From Tubiluchus corallicola (lineage: Eukaryota; Priapulida; Priapulimorpha; Priapulimorphida; Tubiluchidae): a stretch of 60,000 nt of DNA. Shown here one piece after another: positions 32,001 through 47,000 of the stretch. The notes under the pieces are model-generated. The model searched no databases, had not been told where the DNA came from, and saw nothing but the letters and a program-made list of their open reading frames with translations. Numbering within the stretch: position 1 is the first letter of the stretch; every line of letters begins with the position of its first letter. The translations under genes and the position numbers were made by a program. The stretch covers positions 64,001 to 124,000 of the forward strand of contig JAQGDQ010000159.1 in the NCBI GenBank assembly GCA_030141605.1, written 5' to 3'.

Positions 32001-35000
32001 TGCAGACATCAAAAGGAAATGAGGCAACAAATTTGTTTCTCTGTCTTATATGCCTTCACTGTCAATATGTGTTTTGGATGATGTCACATTTGTTAACTAA
32101 GTGGTTGCGTGTAAAGCATAAAAGTAATACTTGCTGGAAATGTTTGTTAATTTTGTGCCCTAATGCAATAATTTCTACGTGAATAAATTATACTACTAAT
32201 GGAGGGGCTGGTTATTGTTTAGGTACTTGTATATGCTGCTAAGTACAGACAATGTTATTAAGACAGTGCATTGCTTGGCAATTTGCTATACTCTATTGTG
32301 CTCCAGTAAATAAGAAGTCACACCAGTAATTATGAATTGAAAACGTAAATTACTACTAGTCACTAACTTGCGTATTTTGCTTGAAATTGTGCATCACAAA
32401 AATATCACTTTGCAAACAAGCCTTTGAAGCTCAGTTTGCAAAAATTTAGCTCTCACCTTTTCCGGTTTACGATATTGGTGCTGAATAAGTAACAAATAAA
32501 TGCTTTTACACGACAGCAAACAACTGTTTTATCATTCGCAGAAACACAGGATTGTTTGTGCATTTCAAGTTGCCAAGCAGTGTGTGGGAGAGGAAGCTTC
32601 TTATAGTCTAGGCAACATTTTTTCGTCTAGGATTTTAGGCAAATGTAATTAAACTTGGCTGTACAAATTTGTCTGTAATATTCTAATATGCATTTACCAA
32701 TGTAATTTTGAACGTCTGGTGTTGACGCGAATCCCATTCCCGACCAGTTGATGCTGAACCCCGTAGAATCTCGACCTTGAATTCACTTAGCTCCTGAACT
32801 CCGATCCTGACCTGAATTTCGAGCCCTTCTCAAAACCCCGAATACCCTAAGTCAAAACTATAGTTTCATTGTTGTCAAGCTTTATATTGCAAGTGTGGTT
32901 ACAAATTTTCTGTTAGGTAAGCTAGAAAAAGTTAAATGTTACAAGAACAAATGGAAAAAGTGAAGCACAACTCTTGAGAGTAAATGAAAACTAAACAAAA
33001 CTTCTAAGATACCGGTATCTTAGCCTGTTGTACAGACCTGACCTGTAAATAAATATATAAATTATTAAGGGCGAGTGAGTGTCATTAATGCTTGTATGTT
33101 TTTCTAGTTACATATACATAACAATACTGTATTATTTCATAAAGAAAAAGCCTTAAATTAGTTATGAATTTAATTACAGCATAATATTTATACACATTAA
33201 TAGTAAAGAATAAGTCAGAATACTGCAGGATTAACACAGAATGTCATATTGTTCCTCGTTGTTACTCTTTCATTATATTACCAGTCGCTTACTTTTATTT
33301 ATAAGACTTGCAGTGTTATAGATATTTATATAACTTTGGTATTTGATATGTTTCTCTTGTGAAAATTTTAATGATTCTGGATTGGCAATATTGTTAATTA
33401 TGTATGTTAATATTTTAATAACTAAAATTAATCTAATAACCAACTTGTTTAACAAATAAGACAAAAATTCGTTCAACAGTCCATATTTAAATCAAATACC
33501 TTGAGCTGTTACTACATTATGGATTATACTATTTAATTACTTAGCCTATGTGACAGGGCAGCCACAAGACTTAAAATATACATTCTGTCAAAACTTTCTC
33601 ATTTGTAAACAGTTTTTTGTATGTTTTTAGTTCAAATGGAAAGTTGTTGGCATCAGTGGGTGGTTCTCCTGATTACATGTTAACTGTATGGGATTGGAGG
33701 CGGGAAAAAATCATGCTCCGGTGCAAGGCATTTGGACATGATGTTTTCAAGGTGGCTTTCTCTCATGATAATCCTGGTCATCTCACTACAGGTGGTGCAG
33801 GACATATAAAGTAAGTATTCTACTAATTTAGACTTGCATATGGCATTTCATAACTTTGATTTTTTTCATTGTGTCACTTTTAGAAAAACTATTGAAATGT
33901 GTAAAAAAAATTTTTATATTAGGTTTTGGATTATGGCGTATACTTTTACTGGGTTGAAACTACACGGAAGCATTGGCAGATTTGGACAAACAGAAATCTC
34001 AGATATTGAGGGTTTTGTTGAGTTGCCGGATGGTAAGGTACAAATATTGTTGTAGTTTTCCTTTGTATACTTTTAGATTATATAAATTTAGTTTCTAACA
34101 AAATTGCTGCACAATAAAGACAATGTTTTCTATTTGCATTTATATAGGAATATCGTAAAACCAACAAAAGTAAAGTGTAAGAGGTAAAGCTTGATTTGTC
34201 GACTGAAGATCAAATTCTGCTTGTCAAAGACTGTTGTTACTAGAATTTTTTGTTTGTTAAATGGTTGTACCTTCCATTACTTGGTCAAAGAACCAGCCCT
34301 TAATTCTTTTTATGACTTGGTTATATATTAATGTCAAGTTAATGAATGGGAATTGTAAATGGCTAAAGTGAATTTATTTTCACGTTAACACTGCCTGCCA
34401 GTTAATTGTTCGTAATCTCAATTTCAAAATGATTATTAATGACAGAATGAACCCACGATTATTAAATTTTAAAACCATGCTTCTCTGAAAGAAAGGAATT
34501 GTAAGAAGTCACTCCCGCCTTTTGCCACATTTCCTTTTTCCGGTTAAGTTATCGCGGGTTCATTCCATCGTTGTCTGCCATACATAGTGCCATACTATTT
34601 ATGTTTGCTACTTCGTGCACGTACAGTGGTTTAGTTGAAGTTGTCCTATTTGGGCTTCCTTTGAGATATATGTTTCTTGTGCTTTATGTATCGATGGTTA
34701 TTGCTGTAATTGTTTAGGTTTAACTTTAGAAGAATTTTATTGTGGTATGTATTACAGGTACTATCTGGATCAGAATGGGGTAACATGCTGTTATGGGATT
34801 CCAGTTTGATAAAAGTTGAGATATGTCGCAAGGGTTACAAGACCTGTCACAATGGCCCAATTATGCAATTTGTTATGGATGAAGATGAACTTATTACCGT
34901 CGGAATGGATGGTTATATTAGGGTACTGGTTTACTTTGCAACGTTATTTCTTTTGCAACTGCAGTTTTATTCAGTGTCATTAACTTTAACGTGGTGGTGG

Positions 35001-38000
35001 CGGTGGCAGTGACGGCGGCGGTCGTATTTACTTTGAAATTTACTTTCATATAACTGTAGACCGAAGTTCATAATATAACAAACAGTAAGTACAAAAGCCT
35101 CAGTGGTGACGCATAATCGTACAAAAGCAATATTAACTAGATTAATACCTGTAAACAAAGTAGTTTGAAAATTAACTAGGTGGAAGAGTAGTAGGAGCTT
35201 GTGGATCAAATTAAAGAGTCTGATCCCTATAATGTTCATCTAGCCGTGCCTTCAACTGATTCAAAGACCTTCTAGTCTCACATTAGCTGGTAAGTCTTTT
35301 TTCATGCTGCTGCTTGATGACATCATATTAAATAGATATTCGCTCTAGATTCCCGTGGCCCTTACTGCAATAAAAAGCATCCCTAAATGCTTCTCTAGAG
35401 ATGAATTTTGAAGCATCGATCTAGTCATTCTGACACAATTTCCCTTCTAGCCAATCCATTAAATTTTCATTATGTCTTTAAAAATGTCTATGGTCCATAC
35501 TTTAGAGATCTGCAGAGACCTTCCAGTCTTGTTAATCAGTTTAGGAACACATTCATTTTAGTAAAATATAAAATTACTCTATAAAGTTGTAATTCAGTGA
35601 ATCCTGGGCTTTCATTTCTTTAGGTAGCCATTTCTTAGTTTGTTCACTCTTTTTCCAGTGACTGTCTTTCTGTTAGGTGGACGTACATTGATTTACCTCA
35701 TTCTCTGATGTGGACCCTTTCCAATTGTTTATTAATATTTGACCAAGTATAATTGACCATTTTATTATGATGTGGCCTAATGTAGTTTCAAAAAATTCTC
35801 TTTACATTTCAGTTAGTTAATGTTTCTAGTGATGTAAACAAAAAAAAACATTATATTACAGTAGCTAGTACTGATTACGTTACAAATTTTGATACCGAGT
35901 AATTTGAGTACTAAAATGTTTTGGCCTATATGGCATTTGACTTTTGTTTGCTTTCGTCTAAGGTTTGGGACTTTGAAGTCATAGATCAAGCTGATTCAAC
36001 AGATGTAAGCAATAAATACGAGCTGGAACCAATGAGAGAGATAAAAGTTGGAAAAAATACATCTCTGTATTTCATGGTAAAATCATTGGAGATTGAGACT
36101 CCAACTATTTGGTATGCACAGGTGAGCAACTTATTAGTAACAGGTACATTCATGTTATAAGTTTGCAATTTGTGTCACTGAACATTACAATATCTCGAAT
36201 TTGATCTGAGACATGTTTCCTGTTTAGATGTAGGTTTTGAGTTGTTGATTTATAAATAATTATTGGTTAAATTATTCATCAGTGATTTTTTGCATATTCT
36301 TTTTTTTAGATTAGTTTTCAATTGTGCACAGATATTGTCTTCAACTAGTATTTGTGTTTCATATTTCCTGTTGAGTCAGTGTTAATGTAAATCGGCAACA
36401 TTTTGTTTTAAATTTGCTTTCTTGATAGGACAGCAATGGTGGAATTTGGCAGATAGATTTGGCGATCTCAATGGTATCTAAGGAACCACAAAAGCTTTAT
36501 ACGTATCATGCTAGCAGTGTTACTTGTTGCGATGTCTCACCTGTAGCTCATCTTATGGCTACTACAGGTTCTGATGGTAAATAAAAACTAAGTTTTGACA
36601 TGTTAAAAGTTTTGTTTGATATTTAAATAACCATTGTTTTAGTTAGGCATGTTTCTTTTTAAACAGTTATGGTCTAATTTTAATTCGATGAATTTCTATA
36701 CACATTTGATATTCAACTTACAGCTTGTAAGCAGAATAAGCAAAAAAGCTTGAGAAATTTTGTTTTACCACTTAAACATGAATTCATTCATAATTGTGAA
36801 TCCAGTTTGTTCACTTGTTCATCTTCTTATTATATTGGCATTTGATGTACAATTGTATGTAATTCATCCCTTTTGGTATTATTTTTGTTCTGTTTTATAG
36901 GTACTGTACGCTTATATGACTACAAAGAGAAAAAGCAGCTGTGTCATGCAGTTTATGGGACAGGTGGCACAAAGCTTATATGGATGCCAAAGTCTGTAAG
37001 CATTACGATTTAAGAATTCACATACACAGAACTTGTACATGAATTATGGATACACAGAACTTGTATATGAATTATATGTACGCAGAACTTGTATATGAAT
37101 TATTGAATATTTTTAAAAATTGAAATTCATTTGCGAACATCTGAGTCTGTAAAAAGGCATAGTTGTCAGTTGCTCTAGTTTGCAGCACTGAAGGTTTCTA
37201 GTTGTGAAATAAAACATAGCTATTATAGAATTTGTGAATTAGCAAACAGGCTGATACATGCATGCAACGAAGAAAAATTGATAGTAAACAAAATACCAAG
37301 TGAATTATTGAAGCTGGTAAGTAGTAACTAATTAAGCCTTGCAAAAGCGTACCCTAAAACAAAGGTGGAGCAAGCATTATTCATTGCACTTTCACTCAAG
37401 TCATTGAACATTATAAATTACACAATGAATTTAAAGTGCAAAGCCAAAGTGATGAAGAAATAAAGCTAATTTGTAAAGTTAATTTATATTTTTTCAGAAT
37501 ATTTTTCAGTAAGAGGTCAATTATGGCCCTGAATAATGTGGGAAAGTGGTAGTAATTAACTCACATAATTAGAAATTTTTTTAATTTCTATTACTGGAAA
37601 TGATAGAAGTGATTTGCCTTGTTATATTAAGTCATAAGCAATTCTGCTTTGGGCCAGGTTGACTTGAGGTGCTCCACAATCGCTGCAAGTTTTGAAGATG
37701 GAGTGGTTCGTATATTGACAATTTTACAAAATCCTGACTCAGAAGAGCGAGAATTCGCTTTAGAATCTGTAATGAAGCCTCATTCCGCTACCATTACTGC
37801 TATGGAATTTGAATCTCGTAGTCGATTACTAGCAACTGCCGTGAGTTAAAATGATTCTCAATATATTAAGATATTTGTTTGTAATGAAGATGCGTACATG
37901 TCTGTATGTATGTATTTTGCTCACTAATTTGTTTTCTGTTTATAATATTCACCACTGGCTAGTAACTTAGTATCCTGCTACATTCTTGAAACTTTCCCCA

Positions 38001-41000
38001 AATATTTGCTTGGAAACTTAGCTAATTCACATTGACTGTTTGCAAATTCCACAGCAATAAACTAGAATAAGTACCAATGTAACTTTTGAAGAGAAAAGAT
38101 TTAACATTAGCAAAGTAAGCTTCTTGTGGCAAGCTTTTTTATTAAAGTGCCAAAATAAAAGTCCATAAAGCAACTTTGTTTGATTTTCAGTATCTTCATT
38201 ATCCTTGGATCTTTGCAGTCAGTTAAGGCTTTAAATACACATGTCCTAGAATGTTATAAGCCTCAGATTTTTAGCCAAAATATGTAGGCATTTTGGTTTA
38301 CTTGGCTCAAAAATAACGTTACTGTTTGACACAAATTTAACACTGCTGTAAGAGTAATTTCTTTATTATCATTTCTCTAGGAAAAGGTTAAAGTTCATGT
38401 TGTATTAGTACTAGTCTTCTAGTAATATTTTCAGGGTTCGGACAACACCATTTTTTTTATTCGAGTCACTTCTGATAGCTACATGCCTCTGGGATTCATA
38501 TCAACGTTAGCAAAACCATCTTATTTGAATTGGGCACCATTTGACCTTGTAAGTCACATTTGGTTACCCTATTTGAAGGCAATCTTTTTCCAGAAATGTT
38601 AGTCAGTGTTTAATGTAATTTTTTTATATAGTATCAGTACCATTCAATATATATTTTTTTGTTCAAGGATTTTGGCAATGATCAGATCAGCTTGAGCATT
38701 ATCTTTGTTTTTTAAATCGATTTGGTTTTATGTCTGATTGTTTGTATAGGGGATGAAATTGCTTGTGTTCTGCAATGATGGCAGTGTTATGGAGACTGAG
38801 GCTCCGACAGAACATGACACAGCTACTACCTATAAAATATCCGATCGCAATACAAGATGTTATATTTTTAAAAGTGTCAAATCTAAAATTAAGGTAACTG
38901 ATCGGAAATGCTTCTTTTTTATAAAATATGTGTAAATAAATTTGAATGTAAAACCAAGGTGCCGTTTAGTCACAAAGGTATTTGGTTTTATAAAATCTTT
39001 AGCTTTTGTGTTACTTAGCTACATTGTAATGTGTGTAAAGACATTTGAGCTGAATTTTCAAGTTAGAGCATGCTTGGCAGTTCTGCAATGCAATTGTTGC
39101 AATTTTGAAAGAGAAGTACTGTCAGGTAAAACGTTAAGAAATTAAGATTTTTGTTCTTTAATTTTGATAAGTTTCAATTGTTTCTTTTTCATTTCAAATC
39201 ATATATGTACTTGAAATAAGTTTTGATGAGCAGGAAAGTTATGTAGTCATTCTTAATGTTTAGCAACCAAATTGAAGTAATTCTAGATTTATTTAGCAAC
39301 TTTGAGGGATGATGTGCATCCTTCCAATTAAAGCCCCTCGGTCTGTTCAATATATTTTATGTTAGAGGATCATCTTTGGTAACAAGTAGGCCTGTAATGA
39401 TACATCGATGTATCGTATTGTGACCTAAGTATATCGTTACAGCCCTAGTAAGTAGGTAGGTTCTGGTCTGGTTACAGGACCAGCTATGTAATTACTGCCA
39501 AACTTTATTACAAATTCATACAATTTCACAGGTATATTTCTTTGTCTCAATTAACCAATTACCTTAGTTACATCTTCCAAGTTTCATAGCAAAAAATTTG
39601 TAACAACCTTCTGACATGTAATAATTGAGTGATACTGCTATTAATGTATATATGTTGATGTGGATATTGTGGAGAGATTTAATAGCTAAAATACAACTAT
39701 GGTAGTTTTGTAAGATTAAAAAATACTATAGGTCTGATGAAGTATAAGTTATACTAGATGGGGTAATATTATTGTACAATATGTTACATTTTTTAATATA
39801 CCAATGAAGTGTACTTTTGAAATATCAAAAAAATTTGTGATAGAATCTGCAACATATCAAAATTTTATTATTTTAAACTTGGCCATGAATAATTTCTAGA
39901 GAGAAGAATGGAGACGCATGAAGGAAGAGGAGAAAGAAAGACTGCGGTTAGAAAAAGAAGAAGAGAAAGAAAGAAGACGCCAAGAGCGTCGTGAGGCAGG
40001 GGAAGGTGGGTTAATTTTTCTCAATAACTCACTCAACTAAACTGCACAATTTAGAAGCCGAGCTGACTAACACTAGTAGATTTATTGCCGACATGAAAAT
40101 ATTGTTGTTATTGTTTTTTTCGAATCAGATTGCAAACATTGTGAATATTTAAGGAACATATGTCTTACAGCTAGCATTTGAGTAGGAGTTATTAGTAAAT
40201 ATTCATGTACACAGCTGTCTCTATTGCCACAAGCTGTAGTGATCAAACAGAATTAAATTCATGATCGGCAAAGTTAACTCTTGCTAAATCAAAGTTTTGT
40301 TGGGCAATCCTGCTTATTAGCACCGGAGTAAAAAACTTATCATGTTATATGACTTTTTGATGAGGTATCTCTAGGTATGGATATTTTTGTGCAGCTTGTG
40401 TTAGTAAGAAGAATACTAGAGTATTTGACTACCTACAGTAGGTCTACTATTCCAAGTAGTATTCTTCAGTTATTGGTCTGGAGTGTGGAGTACAACATCT
40501 CTTTGGCACAGTTAATTATGCATGTGCAAAATGTGCATTAAATATACTCTATTGTAGGCATTATATATTGATGCTTTAATGTATGTTTATAGAAGAAGAG
40601 GTAGAAGAAGAAGAAGAGGACCAGGAGGAGGAAGAAGAGGAGGAAGAGCCAGAACTTTATTATCCGGAAGTCCCATCTTCCATAACCCATGGATTCTACT
40701 CTAGCAATTGTAGCCGGTTCTGGATTACACTGGTGCATATTTGTCACATTTTCTTTAATGAATTTTTGGCAGTTTCACTGCAAGTCTGTATTATTAGTAA
40801 AAACAGCATTAAAATAATTTATTATACAATGCAAGGCAAATAATTTTTTTCTGAAAATGCAAATATTTACATCTTTGTGATGTGAAAAAAGTATCTTTTT
40901 TTCACAAAGTAATACAAGATAGTCAAACTGATAGATGTAGATGACTGCAGAAATTCCGTGTCAATGACAGATATTTTTATTGTTTAACCGTTCCAAAATT

Positions 41001-44000
41001 TATTTCTGAAACATTGTCAGTTACTAAATAACTGTATTGGCTGTGTTACACTAAAAGTGTAATGATAGGCTACTATTCTTGCAATATTTTTGGTAGAATT
41101 TCGCTATATGGAAGAAAACATAAGCAAAGTTATTATTAATTATGTTGCTTATTTTGTTACTGACCTGAATACATTTCACATTTAAAGCTTATCACAATTT
41201 TACTTTAAAGCTCAAGAACTGGCGAAAAACAATTGCACGATGGTCATGGTAGCAAGTTTTCATAAGAGTTTCAGGAATGATTTACATAACTACAGAATAT
41301 AAAAATAAATTATTAGTAATTTCATTGAAAATAGACATAGTGTTATCTTAATAGAATTAAGTGTTGTTATTATATGATCGGTGCCAATACACTTAATAAA
41401 ATAATTACCGTGGCTAGAACGGTCAGAAACGCTTCACACAACCAAATTAAACATTGAGCAGTTGCTGTAAATCTATACTTGTAAAATCATAAAAACGAAG
41501 GAAATGTTTTGTTGTCTAGTTCTAATGTTCTGTTAAACTAAACATCAGTGAAAAGAGTTGATGCATTAGTGTGCTTATTTGTACACATGCATGTACACAC
41601 ACATTCACACATTTAGCAGTATTGACTTACTAGCAACAAAGTATAGATAAGCCAAATTCTAAATGAAAGTCCTTTCTACTAGTAACGTCTGTTGGTGAAT
41701 GTACTTCTACTCAAACCTTTACCATTATACCATTATGGGTACATATTTCCGTTCCTATTTGTGCATTTGTCATTAGGATGGATACGATGCTGGTTTTCTT
41801 TATGAGTGCAAGTTTCTAACTGATGAAGAGAAGGCAGAGATAGAACCAGAATTGATCGGAGAACCGTTGAGGGCAGTGCCTTTGGAGGATATTAATGATG
41901 TTACTGTGAGATGTATGACTTTGACGTAAGTATAGAAATAACATTTAATCTTAATTTTGTTTTCTTATTCAGCATATCATTTTAGCGAGTTGATTGGTGG
42001 TTCTATTTAGGCGATTCTCGCTTAGAAGCTACAGTGACGTTTCATTGTTCTCACGTTATTCCATTGCATTCTGTCTATAACTTTAACTCAGTAAAAGCTG
42101 GTGCTGGCCTTACGTTAGGTAAATAAACCAACACTATGTAGGATGTTTGCGCATTATTGATTAAAAGTGAATTTATATGCAAAATTTTTTGTGGGGCCTT
42201 TGCTAGTAATAATAATAATAATCTAGACTAAACATAGTTTTCATGAAATTTTGCCAGAAAGGTTATTACCTTGAATTACAATAAAATAGATGTCTTAACA
42301 GGTGAAACAGACTCTATTTTATTGAAATCTATAGTTCAGTATTTCGATATCCTAATATCCTAACAGTAATCATTGTCAAGTGTCCAAGAGCAAAGTGGCA
42401 GGACAGATGGCAAGATTCCTTTAATTACTGTGCATGTATTAACTGAGAAAGTTGTAGATGCACTTGTAAATCACAGATTTGATTCACTGGAGTAAGTCCT
42501 ACTGTTCATACAGCCTAATGGAACATCTTACGGGCATCATAGTTTCCATGCAAGTACAATTTAGTATGTAAAATTGCCTCCTTACTTGATGTATTCCAAG
42601 ATTATCTTTAGCCATCTGTGATGAATGATCTGGTGGTAATTTCTGTAAATTCAGTGAGAAAAATTCTGATATCGATACGTGTTGTTTGCGTGTTGTTTGT
42701 AATCATATACTTGTATGTATTGTTAAGTGCACTAAGAGATACCAGTGATGTCATGCCAACACTAATGCAGCTTGTTTTTGCTTGTACAAAGTGTTTCATT
42801 AGTTTTTAAATATGATGTTGTTATCAACAATATCTAAACTATGTTTTGACACCCAATCGTATTTTGCCTTCATTGCTGCTTTAAGGAGAACACGTTTTAG
42901 ATTTGAGTTGTTTATTAATGAGTCTGTTAAATCTTGTAATTTAAATGTCGAGTAGTGAATTAGTAGACTATTTTTTTACAGAAAACTTGAGAATTATGTT
43001 TTGATGGGTTTGCAAAATGGGATTATAAGAGTTCAGACTTTACCAAGCGGAATTCAAGACATTGGTACGTATCTTAAATTTTCGGCAATAGCTTTAGTTC
43101 ATTTACAGTAGCAGGTTACAATTAGAGTTTTATAATATTAATTTAACATTAACTGAACACTCTCCACTTCGTCCTACAAAAGCACTGACATTTTGATAAA
43201 TGAAATAGCATCAGCAGTGAAGTTACACTTATACAGTAGGCGCTGTTTATTAGATTCACCGTTAATAGCCTAATTGACTCAAACCCACCGTGGTATGGGC
43301 CGTTATTATTCAAATGTATGTAAAAACTGCCAGCAATTAACTCATATAACTCCACATAATTGACTCATTATTTTTGTTTGACGTACTTAAAATACAACAT
43401 TTGTGTGTGACCAAAAAACTTTTACTACTTTTATGTCATCTTTACTTTACTTTTGCGCATTATAACATACATAAGGACAGTCGTGTTAAGCACAATTTTG
43501 TTTGTAGACAAATTTGTTTATCATGCTCTAATATGCTAGCGTAGCAGCTTTGAATCAATCACCTGCTTATGCACTGCAATTAACATCGTTTTTTCTGGAA
43601 GCTAAATATTTAATCAGTTGCCTAAGGGTTTCCTTTTGAAGTTCCTGCTGCTTTCTACAGACTGCTTTTCAAAGGGGAACCACGAGCCCCACCAAATGCA
43701 ACTCGTGCCTCAAGCACTGGGTGACTTAACGTTTTGTGTGAATATGTGCAGCATATAGCTAATGATTTTCAATGTTTTAATCAACGTGAAGAATTTCCAA
43801 AACCAACTCTTTGTGAAGAAATGAGGCAACTGACTTTGCACGAAGTTTTGTAATTTTAAGTGGTAATAATCAAATTTGTGCAATTTTTTTATTAACTGTC
43901 TACGAATTGTTAGTATTTTTAAAAAATTGCACATAGGAATTTTGACACTAATTCCGACATAAAATTCATTTAAAGCATTCATTGTGCATATTAAGCTGAT

Positions 44001-47000
44001 GAGTGATGACTCATACATCTATGACAGTAATGCTACACTCATCAGCTGTTAGATTCAGTCGGTTAATTAGCTCAATGCACTTTCATTCCAAAGTGTGTCT
44101 ATTAAGTGGCGCCTACTATACTAAGAATAAATTTGCAGTGTGCTTTCAGGCAAGACCTGATGCCTAACTTAAACAAAAATGATAGTAAGAAATCATAGTA
44201 TGGATTCTCTTACATTGGCAATGCTCGTCTATAAAAATTACACCGTGTAATTCTAAGAGAACCCATACAATGATTTCTTATTGTTGTTATTGTTTATGTT
44301 AGGCATCAGGTTTTCTTAGATATCCAGTTTGGAAATACAAAAGACTAGAGTCATGAAACTTGCAGGGTAGACACCTGGGATAGGGGCTCAGACATTGATT
44401 TGATGAATGGTGCCCTCTGTTAAAAGTCTAGGACACAGGGCATCAGTCATTTCGAGTGGCTGCCTGACCACTGGGTATCAATTGATGGTCAATAGCTTGT
44501 GCACTTTCCACAAAATGTTTTTTTAACATATAATGTACATATTGCAACTGTGTATAGTGTTTTAAGTTTTTGACATTTCTCTTGTTAGCAGTGTATTTAT
44601 GTGCTTGTCACATGAAGCTTAAACTAACCAGTTTACCTGCTGTAAGCATTAAGCCTAGTTTTATACGTTTTTAGAATACAATTAGAATTTCAGAATTTTG
44701 GAAACTGTTAAATTATTTATGGTTTGAACAAAACTGGAAATGGTTAGAACTACAGAATTACAATACGTGATCAAAGATAAACTGTTACGATGAATTGTGA
44801 TGTATGCCTTTTTCTTATTTAGGAAATTTAGGTCCATACTGGTCTTTAAACATGCATGACAATGCATCTGGTTGTGTTAACCATATCTGCATAAGTTATG
44901 ATGGCAACTACGTGATTTCGGTTGCGTCTGATGGTACCATATTTACCTACAAAGCAGAATTTGAGACTGTTATTGCTGCAGAGGTTTCATTGACAAGCGT
45001 ACCACTTAAAAAGGTATCACTACATTTTTGTTATTTTTAATCTAAAAAAGTCTGGTATTTGTTTATAAAAAGTAATATCAGGAGCACTATGTGCTAACTA
45101 AATTTACCGGTGCCGTTCCACTAACAGACAAAATCAGGTTCTTATACATCCTCAATAATGTATTTTCTATTCATCCATGCATAAATTTTCTTTTATTTAC
45201 AGCAAAGACATCAACAAACTCCCAGACTATGAATTACAAATGCATTTTTAAATGATGTTAAATGGTGATCAGAATTGTCACAGCAGAAGTATGCAGAGTT
45301 TGTAAAAAAAATAATAATTTTAACAATTAATTTGTTTACTTAATGTATACATACAATTGCAATTTCATGAATGCAGTGATGTAGTGCTAAGAACAAAGGG
45401 AATAAAAGGTTGTGGGTCTCTCAGTGAGCCTCTGCACTTCTCCTGGGAAATTTTTTGAAATGTAATAAGCTTCAGAGAATTTTTTCGATCACTTGGATTT
45501 ATACTTGCCGATTTGTCTTAGAATTAGTGCATATCAGGTTTAATACAAATTCTAGGCAACTGTTTCATTTTTATCAAAGTTTATTATTAAAAATATTCTG
45601 TAAAACAGTAAAATTTTAGCAAAAACAAATGTTTCGTTCGAAGTGTGAAGCTCGTTAATAGAAACAGTACCTGTGCCGCTGCTATTTGCAATGCACATAA
45701 TTGAATGAATAATCAGAAGAGCAACTGTTACTTTTGCTATTATCATAAAGTAATGTGATTATGCCACAAAATCATAATACATTAACTTTATAAAGTAGTA
45801 TTACCTTATTTGAAAATAAAAAGACTGAAACAGTTAAGTGGTACACTGAGGGAATGTGGCTTCGTTGCACTTTTTCTAAAATTTTATCAATATCAACTGT
45901 ATTCATAGTCGAAATGTGCGTTATAAATGGTTACGTGTGCACAGTTAAAACAACGCAGTATAGAGTTGCATCACCCTATTTATTATTTTATTTATTTAAG
46001 GTCATCGAGAAGAAAATTGATGATATTGATGATCCTAATCATTACAGGTTTGTGAAATGTTGTGTCAACTGGCACCAATTGTTTTAGTTTGGTTGATTGA
46101 AAAATTCATTAAAGATTAATTGTTTTAAAAGCACACTACTTGCTTAAGTGTGTGCCTTAACATTGCTACTGCGATCATAAAGCATTTGTCATGCAAGTAA
46201 AAAAGAAGTATAAACATAAACTACCTCAGTGATTAATCAACATTTTTTCTTATTTTTAATGGCATTGTAGTGATCGCTTACATTACATCTATTCTCCTAA
46301 GCAAGTATTTTGATTTTTCGTGTTTTTGACTTTTCGTGAGACAGTGCTAGAATTTCATATCAGCATTAAGATACACGCTAGAGGCATTTTCTGACACAAG
46401 TAGTGACTTCACTTGTGATGGGCTACGACTCTCTCATCTGGTGTGTTAATAAAAATTCAAAGTTCGCAAATGGCATCAATCATGTCTGCTGGCAGCACAG
46501 CAAGCATTTTCTAAATTTCTAGGCTTTGCCTTACAAAAAACACCTGTAAAACTGTAAGTGCATGTTTTCAGCATTGAGGAGGAAAAACAGAAAGCTGGAT
46601 ACGATCAGCGGATGCGGGAAGCTGAGGAAAAGAAGCAAGTTGCTCGCCGTAAAATCAACATTCTTCGCCATCAGTTTAAGAAGGTTCTTCAGAAGAACGA
46701 AGAACTTGCGGGATACTTAAGACTAAGTAAACATGTAAGAAAGTATTTGCTTAAAGTATGCATGGTTTGCAAATGGATACTAAAGGAAAATAGCACTGTA
46801 TTTCAGGTTCTATGACATTTGACCTATGGCATAAAATATACAGAACCAATAATAATAACAACTAAAATGTTATTTCGTTCGACAATTTCCAAAAAGTTAC
46901 AATTGAACATGAAAAATAAAATATAACCGATCACTTTCTGAACATTGAACATTGTGAACAATAACACATATTACATAGCAGAAGACATATACTTTGCCAT

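Noticed and set aside
31907-32182. Plus-strand 91-aa open frame in CFAP44 intron 4
   Set aside because: Cys/Leu-rich chance frame without splice sites in the right phase; the neighbouring exons join without it.
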